In this document: positions 37,245 through 45,000 of the stretch, piece after piece
Numbering within the stretch: position 1 is the first letter of the stretch
Layout of the letters: the number at the start of each line of letters is the position of its first letter
Notes under the pieces: model-generated
What the model was told of the DNA's origin: nothing
The model's database searches: none
What the model saw: only the letters and a program-made list of their open reading frames with translations
From: Chrysomallon squamiferum
Taxonomy: Eukaryota; Mollusca; Gastropoda; Neomphalida; Peltospiridae
Assembly (NCBI GenBank): GCA_012295275.1
Contig: CM022679.1
Location: 5,210,157-5,255,156 of the forward strand
Reading direction: 5' to 3'
Length of the DNA stretch: 45,000 nt
Made by a program: the position numbers and the translations under genes

Positions 37245-37705
37245 ACTGGATACAATTGTTAGTTTATGATGAACTGGATACAATTGTAAGTTTGTGTCGA
37301 ACAGGATACATTTGCCGGTTTGTGTTGAACTGGAAACAAAAAACTGGATACATTTGTCAGTTTGTTAGTTTTGTATGTGTTGAACTGGATACAATTGTCA
37401 GTTTGTGTTGAACTGGATACATTTGTCAGTTTGTGTTGAACTGGATACATTTGTCAGTTTGTGTTGAACTGGATACAATTGTCAGTTTGTGTTGAACTGG
37501 ATACATTTGTCAGTTTGTGTTGAACTGGATACAATTGTCAGTTTATGTTGAACTGGATACATTTGTCAGTTTGTGTTGAACTGGATACATTTGTCAGTTT
37601 ATGTTGAACTGGATACAATTGTAGTTTATGTTGAACTGGACATATTTTTCAGTTTGTGCTGAACTGGATACATTTGTCAGTTTGTTCTGATCTACATACC
37701 GTTGT
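37245..37705 (+). repeat. 28-bp minisatellite immediately upstream of gene C
   Basis: About 16 tandem copies of a 28-bp unit beginning AACTGGATACAATTGTCAG. Inner copies are nearly identical and alternate ATACAATTG with ATACATTTG; edge copies are more diverged or shortened. The array ends about 60 bases before the gene C start codon. Confidence 0.95.
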
Positions 37706-37764
37706 CATCTGCTGAACTGCATATATTTTGAGTGTGTAATGAAGTTTAACAATTTAATTTAGTC

Positions 37765-38801
37765 ATGTCAGGCTCTACTGTCAAACCCGAACTGTTCCCA
37801 TCTTGTCCAGACTTTTCAGCGCAGCCTCTCTGCAGCGCAAGAATTCTCTTTTGTTTTGGCATTCCCTTGTTGCCGCCCTCTGCCGTTCTCCTCGGCATCG
37901 CGTTTGGAAGTCAAACAGAATTTGGATTCTTCCACGTGACTGGTCTGATTCTGACCTCAGTGTCTTTCGCATGCATATTTTCAGCCATAATAATCTGCTG
38001 CTGGCACAAACACAAGAGACGAGTGAGACTCAAGTTCAGGCTGCTGGATTTTGAAAAGCAAGAAGAATGGAACAAAGAGAATGGCACGACCAAAACCAGT
38101 GGGAAAGCCAACTCTTTGTCGGTGAATCGAGTTGCACGAAAACCGGGTAACGGTATTTTAAACGACTCCATTCGTGGCACCAAAAAGCAAAGGAAAGACA
38201 AAACTCGGACGAACGGGTCGAAGCTTCCACCTCTGAAGGAAGAAGATCGAATCAGGGGAGAAGACCCTCCTCACGGAAAAACTCACACGAGGAGCAAGTC
38301 TGACGGAAAAGGGAAATTTTCTTCAGAAAAACAAAACCCTCTGTCACTCAATCTCTGTCAACAACACGAATACGACTATGGCCAGCTGTTCGGACCTCGT
38401 CGACACCTTAGGGGCAAAAGGTCGCTGCTGGACAACGACAGTTTCATTGACTACGACAGCGACAGCAGCAGTCAGACTACAACAACTGAAAAGGTTCGAA
38501 GGATAACGAAAGCAAAAAGAAAACAAAGGTTTGAGAGGGCCCTCAAAACTATTCCAGTGAGCAGCGGGAGAGAGAGTCAGTTCACTTTCAGACAAAGGCT
38601 TTTGAAACACATGGGGCTCCAGGTGAACGTTATTGGAACGGGATTAAATGACGAATTTGCGTGGCCCGTGCAGGAAAGCTTGCGACGATCGAAGTCAATG
38701 TCTGACTGTGGAGACAGCGACAGGGAATCGCAGACGACGTTTTCAGAGTTTAGTTTTGACATAGACACACCGAGAGAAGATAAGTGTGTAAGATACAACA
38801 G
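37765..38801 (+). CDS. Gene C exon 1: two-helix membrane protein, unrecognised family
   Basis: Encodes residues 1-345 and two bases of codon 346. Helix 1 at about 25-47 (FGIPLLPPSAVLLG), a short loop, and helix 2 at about 56-79 (beginning HVTGLIL), then HKHKRRVRLK, a strong stop-transfer signal placing the tail in the cytosol. The tail is basic and Ser-rich, with YDSDSSSQ at 230-237, basic clusters and SLRRSKSMSD. An intron acceptor-like TTTAATTTAG ends two bases before the ATG, so an upstream non-coding exon is possible. The frame would stop at 38805, but AG|GTAAAT at 38802 is a good donor and a downstream exon fits. Shares Ile-Pro and HVTG with gene B most clearly. Function unknown. Confidence 0.85.
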
Positions 38802-39427
38802 GTAAATTATATTTGATGAAATTGTCAGAGAGGATGGAAAAAAAAAAAAAAAAAAAATTGTGAATGAAAGTTTGCTTAATGACAAAGATAACTTTGCATC
38901 TTAAGTAGTCAAAACATAAATGATAAATAATTTTCTTCAGTCTCTTTCTTCAGTCTAGTTGAAAGGATTTTATTATATTTTTTAATTAATTGGGAACTAT
39001 GCTATTTTAAATTAATAAACACATAAAGAAATAATAATAATAATAATATTAATAATAATAATAATAATAATAAATAAAAAAATAAAAAAATAAAAAAATA
39101 TTAAATAAATAAACAAACAAAGCAAAGACGAAGAAACCGAAATAGATATAAATACTAAATCCGGTTAAATCTCGCAGTTTGTTTTGGCACAGTTTCATAA
39201 CCACGGATCTAATCTCGACTCTGTTACTTCTTTGTGAACACGTAAACAGAGCGGTATTAGGGAAACACAGCTATGTTTATTATTTCAGTCCACCGTCAGT
39301 TTTAGGTTATTAACGACTGTTTGCAAACAAATATCTTTATATTAGTGGTCAGTATGTATGTGTTTTTGTGTATGTGGATATGTATGTGTGTATGCAATTA
39401 TGTATGTAGATGTCTCTCTCTCTCTCA

Positions 39428-39468
<41 letters not shown>

Positions 39469-39570
39469 TACATATACATATTTATTACTACTATATACAG
39501 AGAGAGATAAATAGATGGATACATAGACACATAGACAGACAAATAAATAGACTGACAGAAAAACAGCTAG

Positions 39571-39607
<37 letters not shown>

Positions 39608-39696
39608 ATGTTGCAAATTTTATTAACAATATCTAGCTTCAAATAAAATGACGTAATATGACAGATGATTTTTTTTTTTTTCTCTTTTGTTTCCAG
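38802..39696 (+). other. Intron of gene C
   Basis: 895 bases with poly(A) 38839-38857, (AAT)n 39025-39075, (CA)n 39427-39466 and poly(A) 39573-39605. Ends TTTTGTTTCCAG. Confidence 0.65.
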
Positions 39697-39856
39697 GGCA
39701 ACACCCGTAGCATGGAGAATCGCCAAGGAAACTGTGAGAAACACGTCAAAGAAAACGAGAAACAGCGAGACTATCGTTAGACCGATACTCATTTCCTCCT
39801 CGCATCAAAAATCAGGTGTACGGACTGCCGTTACAAAATTACCTCACGTGACTTGA
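39697..39856 (+). CDS. Gene C exon 2: short basic C-terminus
   Basis: Starts after a strong acceptor (AG at 39695-39696); its first base completes Arg346 (AG|G) and 52 residues follow to TGA, giving 398 in all. Basic and Ser/Thr-rich (ATPVAWRIAKETVRNTSKK). Non-repetitive and CpG-containing, unlike its flanks. Phase agreement and the good acceptor support the join. Candidate poly(A) signals are AATAAA at 40004 and at 40145. Confidence 0.65.
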
Positions 39857-41399
39857 TGACGTAACGTTTATGAACTTCATTTATTCATTTATCCACGCCT
39901 ACCGAGTTACACAACCGGATAATACGAACATGACGACTTATACAATGGAATATTATTAACAAAAGAACAAACTTGAATGAAAATTCTCAGGATGGTAAAG
40001 AAAAATAAATAATGATAGATGTTATGAAACTCCAAACTGTGCAAAATATACTTTACACATGCTGTTCTGGTATTTCTACAGTAAAATCCAACAAAGTGAA
40101 AATCTAAACGTTCATTGATTTATATATATATATATATCGATGAAAATAAAACAAAACATTAAACTGAGAAGTGGGAATTTGTTTCTTTAGTAACCCAGCT
40201 ATCATTGGTGATGGGCTCTATAGAACTACGTGTCATTACAACAGTTCAGAGAACATTTCAAATATATGAGAATATTTGTATTTGGATAAACCTTTGTAAT
40301 CATTTCAAGTCACGAACAGTTTCATATAAGACCGCTTGTTACTGTTTTAGCTTTAGTAACACAAGAGAAATGAGAGAGATATAACAAATGAATAGTAATA
40401 GTGCATTAATTAGCTTTATGTTTGTTTCACAAATATTAAAAGGTTGAGATGTTTAGTATGTGGAATTCTTGAATAATTTCTCTATTGTAATGTTACGGAT
40501 TATTCTAACAAGAAAAGAAAAATAATTACTTTTCATTAAGTATTCTTATCTTCTTTAATTCGCTAAGAATAAATCTCACAATATCTCATCTCTAACACAC
40601 TAACCTCCTAACATATCAACATTCTATCATGCATTCACTCACAATCTCTAGGTAAATAACCCAGGCTTGTGAAGTGATTCCACATAGATGATCATTTTAT
40701 ATATTGTGATTTTCACAGATATGTTTGAATGTCAAGATATAAGACACGTTTTTAACATAAGGGGTTTTACTGGAGTATGTATATTTTAGTTAAATGGTCT
40801 ACGATGTATATCAACTTTTGATGATGATAACGTATGGCAACAATAAAACTAACTATTCGTTTAAAATACATCGAGTTAGCCTGTTTCAGTTCTTAATAAT
40901 TCATTTTTATATCAGTTCGATTGTTAAGGAATTCCTTGACAAACTGAGGACATTGAAACTTTTTATAGTATCTATAATCTTGTGTGTGTGTGTGTGTGTG
41001 TGTAAAACACACACACACACACACACACACAGTAATAAAGTAATAAAAAGCAACAACAACAAAATATTGTTCAGTTTCTAACCAACCCACATTATCATAA
41101 CAAAGCATGACCTGACTGTCAGACCTTGTTACTATGGTCGTCAGTAAAAAGTGTTTTATATTTCATAACCGTCATCACACACATATCGATTTCTTTTATC
41201 AGAAATCGCCGAGATTCCCGCTGGACCACAACGATTTCCTGCCTGTTCATAAACAACATACTGGGTCTACACACACAAGCACTCAACAGAGAATCAATGG
41301 TCGTTAAAGTTTGGACGATGATTCTGCAATTTTTGCGTTCTGAAATTGGTTAATGTGTTGGGTTTTTTGTTGGTTTTTTGTTGGGGTTTTCTTCCAGAG
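39857..41399. other. Probable 3' UTR of gene C, then intergenic
   Basis: AT-rich, ordinary complexity, with no recognisable exon. Contains the palindromic (TG)n/(CA)n at 40982-41030. The short open frame at 41126-41353 lacks splice or domain evidence. Confidence 0.55.
40982..41030. repeat. Palindromic (TG)n-AAA-(CA)n
   Basis: About ten TG units, a short TAAAA spacer and about twelve CA units: a perfect hairpin-forming inverted microsatellite. Confidence 0.95.
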
Positions 41400-41732
41400 C
41401 AATAGAAGAAAAGTATATTAAACTGGGTTTTTCTTTTTCCCCAAAGCAACATTCAAAAAGCGTATTCAAGTATTTTTAAAATCAATGCGCGGGATCCCCA
41501 GAAAGCAACAAGGGACACTATTTTTGATTTATGGTGTCTTGGAAAATGAATCTAAAGAAAAACCCGATGGAAGTGTCGGAGAAACTGTGAAAAGAGGACT
41601 GTAAAGGATAATGTTGTAAAGTGAAAGTTTACGATCAAGATGATAAATTATTCAGATGCTTCATGAATAATTTGTGTATGTTGGTTACGTTTGGTTTGAA
41701 CATGACTGGAATCGTGTTGTAACGTGGAAAAG
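41400..41732 (+). other. Candidate non-coding 5' exon of a gene to the right
   Basis: Non-repetitive sequence ending in GTGGAAAAG|GTGAGT (GT at 41733), a strong donor. All frames are stopped near the donor, so it would be 5' UTR. No following exon is in the window. Its place after gene C in the same orientation would allow a fourth cluster member. Confidence 0.3.
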
Positions 41733-42640
41733 GTGAGTTCTTTTCTTGTCTTTATTTTTAAATAATTTATTGTCCAGCACAAACTATAATAAACATATTT
41801 AAACATCTGTAATGTAAAAAACAAGTGTATTTAAATGCGTGTAAAGTAAAATCAAATATCATGATAATAAAGTAGAAATGGATTGAAATGGTAATATTGT
41901 CTGGAGAATAGAAAGGTTTGCCATAAATAAAAGAGCAGATGTGGTAACACTACTAGTAATTAAGCAGTAGAATTTTGTAGTAGAAGTAGTAATAGTAATA
42001 GTAGCAGTAGCAGTAGTAGCAATGGTAGTAATGGTAGAAGTAGTAGCAAAAGTACTAACAATTACAACAACAGTAATAATAACAGTGATGGTAATTCTAG
42101 TGTTAATAGTTGTTGTTATGAAATAGATATAGGAACAGCGGCAGAAGCAGTATGCGGTGTAGTTGCTGTTGTTGGTAATTGTTATATAATATTAGTGTTA
42201 GTAGCAGTAGTAGTAAGAGTGATCCTAGTGGTAGAGGTGGTGACAGTAGATATAAATCAGCAACAGCAGAAGTAGGTGTGGTATAATTGCTATAATAATA
42301 GTAATAGCAGTGGCTGCGGTAGTAGCAGTAGCAGTTGTGGTAGTAGTTTACTTAGAACCAACGTGCTATGCTTATGTTTAAACATACATATTCTGATCCA
42401 TAGAGACTGTGAACGTTTGAGTATGCATAATAATTAATATGTATTTATCTTTTTAATGTTTGTGAGCATGCTAACGTGTATTTTCATGAGTGAATGTGTG
42501 TGTATGTAGATATATAGAGAAGTATTGATTTTCCTTAAGAGTCTCTTTCTGACACATTTCTCGGTCTTATTACTGCTAATGTTATGCTAAAAGTACATTT
42601 TATGTCAGAATAATTACTGATATCGGTGTTGACATTTTCA
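41733..42640. other. AT-rich DNA with (AGT)n tract
   Basis: Degenerate AGT/AGC triplets fill 41955-42350, similar in texture to the tract at 2005-2385. No exon seen. Confidence 0.7.
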
Positions 42641-42665
42641 TTAAAACAATGCCGAGCCTTGCGTG

Positions 42666-42863
42666 GTCACGTGACATATCGGTCACAAAAAAATTATTTC
42701 TACCAGCACTTGTCAAAGTCTGTAGATGCATCATACCCAGTACTTACCATACTTAGGACCACGAACAGATGTGTGTATATTCACAGTACACCTGTAGATA
42801 GCGTTATATACATGTATGTTTAAGTATTATTACTATCGGGGGGGGGGGTCACGTGACCACGTG
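42666..42863. promoter_or_regulatory. Palindromic E-box pair
   Basis: GTCACGTGAC occurs at 42666-42675 and again at 42848-42857, where CACGTG follows at 42858-42863. An 11-base G run (42838-42848) abuts the second copy. This decamer is the preferred site of USF/MiT-type bHLH-ZIP factors. A CpG-containing, non-repetitive stretch follows to about 43340, compatible with a promoter. Confidence 0.45.
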
Positions 42864-43204
42864 CCACATGTCGCAGTAATTTTTGCAGCGACAAAAGCGC
42901 ATGTCACTTTAATGTAATCAAACTACACTAACAGCTTTGTTTATCGATTTCGTTTAGTTTCCACGGTTAGTTTTATAAATACATCGATTTTCTTGTCAAA
43001 CAGTCCAGGTATTGCATTTCTGTTGTGTTTTTTTTTTCTGTTTTAACACCGGCGATGTTTTATTGTGTCTCTCCAGAGAGAAATAAATAAAAGGACACAC
43101 GACAAACTGCAGACAGTAGAGACGTGAATCCAGAGTCTAGTGAAAACGATGACGTTAGACAAACGTCTGGGATACGTCAATAACCGGGGAGATTAACGCA
43201 GCGA

Positions 43205-43950
43205 TGCTGGTCAGTGAAAACTGATTCGATTTGAACCGGCGATTTGTGATGAGCGGACATCTGTTTCATCGTTAACAACAGAGCAGTTAAGAGACAGAAC
43301 GCGGAAACTGCGCTGAATAGAAACCTCGCGCAAGGCTAAAGCAAGGATTTCAGGTTTTGTTATACACAAAAAGTGGAAATATAAAATAATAAAAAGAGAA
43401 GAACGATAAGTAATCAGTTTACAGATAAATATGTTTAGACTGGCACGAGCGAGACAAGCAGAGTGACGTAACGGTGATAAAAAATAAACTGATTCTAGAA
43501 TTCTAGGATTTTAGATTCTGATGTATGTTAGAGGTGGGAAAATAATAAAAAGACAAGATGATAACTCATATGGTTACAAATAAATATGTTTAGATCAACA
43601 CAGGAGACATAAGAGTATCAGAACTGTAATAGAAATTTGATAGAAAACTGATTCTAGTTGAAAACAAGGATCTCGGATTTTGAAACATCGGAGATTTAGG
43701 GAATTAAAAGGATTAGAAGTAACAGACAGATTAAAACAAGAAACTGTGACTAGATTATTGGATTTAGATTAAAAGTGAACAAAGCAATAAAATTACAGTC
43801 TCTAGCAGAAAACTGTTTCTAGTTTAAAACAAGGATTTAAAATTTTGTTATAGTGGAGAAGATAATTAATAAATAACGAAAAGATCCATAGACAGAGATA
43901 TGTGATTGAAAGAGAAATGTTTTTAGATTGACACAAACACATTGTTGTTA
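43205..43950 (+). repeat. Diverged satellite, ~160-bp unit
   Basis: Landmarks recur at regular distances: ACTGATTCTAG at 43488 and 43647 and ACTGTTTCTAG at 43812; AAATATGTTTAGA at 43427 and 43582, with a variant near 43914; and AACAAGGAT-like starts near 43341, 43665 and 43828. At least three and a half units with substitutions and small indels; a poorer unit may begin near 43208. Confidence 0.7.
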
Positions 43951-44685
43951 ACAGGCTGGAGTATTGTTGATTGTATCTGAGGCTGGGGTTTTTTAAAAGA
44001 AAGTGTGTAGTCCAAGTTCATCACACAAAAGAATAGTAAAAATAAAACAAAAACAAACGAAACGAAAGAGAATACGTAACTCGGGAATTTCTTGTGTTAT
44101 TCAGCCGTAAAGAAGAAACGCTTTAACAAAGGCAAAGAGACGAACGAACGTTAAAGAAAACAAAAAAACAAAAATAATAATAGAATTAAAACAGACAGGC
44201 ATATTCTTGTTCATCGCATGGGAATTTTCCCCGTTCGATTTACAGAAATAAATAAATAAATAAAAACGCAATAAATCGAAAGAGGACACCATGACTGGCT
44301 GTTGAAGTGAGTGCCTATTTCTGTTCAAGACAAATAACAAACAAAGACACAAAACACGAAGAAAGTGCAAACGGAAATCTAGATTTAAAAGGAAGCAAAG
44401 CTAGACTATTATACTGCAAGAAAAAAGAAACAAACAAGAAATGGTCAGAGATGTGAAGAGTGCACAAACATACCGCTAGGTTCACTGTTGTTCTAGAGAA
44501 TGTTGAACTAAAGAAAAGTAAGTAAGTAAGTAAATAATAATAATAATAGTAAAATCACACAAAACAAATTAAAGTTGCTTCACGAACACGAAACTTTTCT
44601 TAACAGCACCGCATTTTTAAAATTATATTATTTAAAAAAGAACACACACACACACACACACACACACAAAACCTATTATATTATA

Positions 44686-44720
<35 letters not shown>

Positions 44721-45000
44721 CCTATTATATTAAAAAAAAAAAAAAAAAAAAATAGGAGTAAGCAAAAAAGTAAGTAAGAGGGTAAATATATAGATGGATC
44801 ATGGATGGATAAATATAGAAAGATAAACAGACAGAGAGGCAGAAAAGGAGATAGATAGTTAGGAAGATAGAGAGACCGTTATACAGATAGAGAGAAACAA
44901 ATGGATAAATATTTAATAAATAATTAGATAAATTGGTATATGATAGCCAGATAGACAGATGGATATACATAGAAATACTGACAGACAGATAGCTAAATAG
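43951..45000. other. AT-rich right end, no gene seen
   Basis: Short A-rich runs, (GTAA)n 44517-44533, the CA repeats at 44640-44750 and GATA/GACA-like degenerate repeats from about 44790 to the end. No exon seen. Confidence 0.65.
44640..44750. repeat. Duplicated (CA)n plus AAAACCTATTATATT block
   Basis: A compound block of (CA)n followed by AAAACCTATTATATT occurs twice in tandem (44640-44686 and 44690-44731), then runs into poly(A). Confidence 0.9.

Noticed and set aside
37245-37705. Regular 28-bp repeats resembling a CRISPR array
   Set aside because: The units are directly adjacent with no unique spacers, and the genome is animal. It is a minisatellite.
38344-38610. Minus-strand frames across gene C exon 1
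   Set aside because: Antisense shadows of a GC-richer exon with no recognisable content.
44101-44370. An 89-residue minus-strand frame with hydrophobic segments
   Set aside because: A Phe/Leu-rich frame on the complement of A-rich low-complexity DNA; no supporting evidence.

Overview
The window is nuclear DNA of an animal. Coding exons are small islands with GT-AG introns, set in very AT-rich sequence packed with di-, tri- and tetranucleotide microsatellites. Nothing looks bacterial or viral: no operons, no ribosome binding sites, no transposase. The repeat texture and intron sizes fit a marine lophotrochozoan, perhaps a mollusc. That is an impression, not something a marker gene proves.

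Layout. (1) 1-6022, + strand: the last nine exons of cytosolic endo-beta-N-acetylglucosaminidase (ENGASE, GH85), cut at its 5' side by the window edge; the visible exons still include the catalytic Asn-x-Glu. (2) 6770-40150: a head-to-tail cluster of three + strand genes for small two-helix membrane proteins with long Ser-rich basic tails: gene A (coding 9889-10809), gene B (23337-24133 joined to 32274-32853 across an 8.1 kb intron) and gene C (37765-38801 joined to 39697-39856). B and C share the same gene structure: one large exon with both membrane helices, then a phase-2 intron, then a tail exon. (3) 16383-19517, - strand, between A and B: a single-exon 1044-residue protein with an N-terminal helical region resembling an amphiphysin-type BAR domain and a long charged tail containing 12-residue tandem repeats. 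(4) 41400-45000: no coding exon seen, but a candidate non-coding 5' exon with a good donor, a pair of palindromic E-boxes and a diverged satellite of about 160 bp, which may be the start of a gene lying to the right.

How the parts may work together. ENGASE is an unrelated housekeeping neighbour that trims free N-glycans in the cytosol. The three two-helix proteins look like paralogues made by tandem duplication and then strongly diverged; I do not recognise the family. The BAR-like protein inside the cluster would act on membranes if the domain call is right, but proximity alone does not link it to the two-helix proteins.

Most of the rest is repeat. Notable cases: ENGASE splice donors sitting in or beside tandem repeats at three places, a 28-bp minisatellite just upstream of gene C, a strongly diverged ~40-bp tandem array inside the gene B intron, the ~160-bp array at 43.2-43.95 kb, and three perfect CRE octamers. 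All gene models are read by eye from splice signals, frame and phase; no transcript or database evidence was available.
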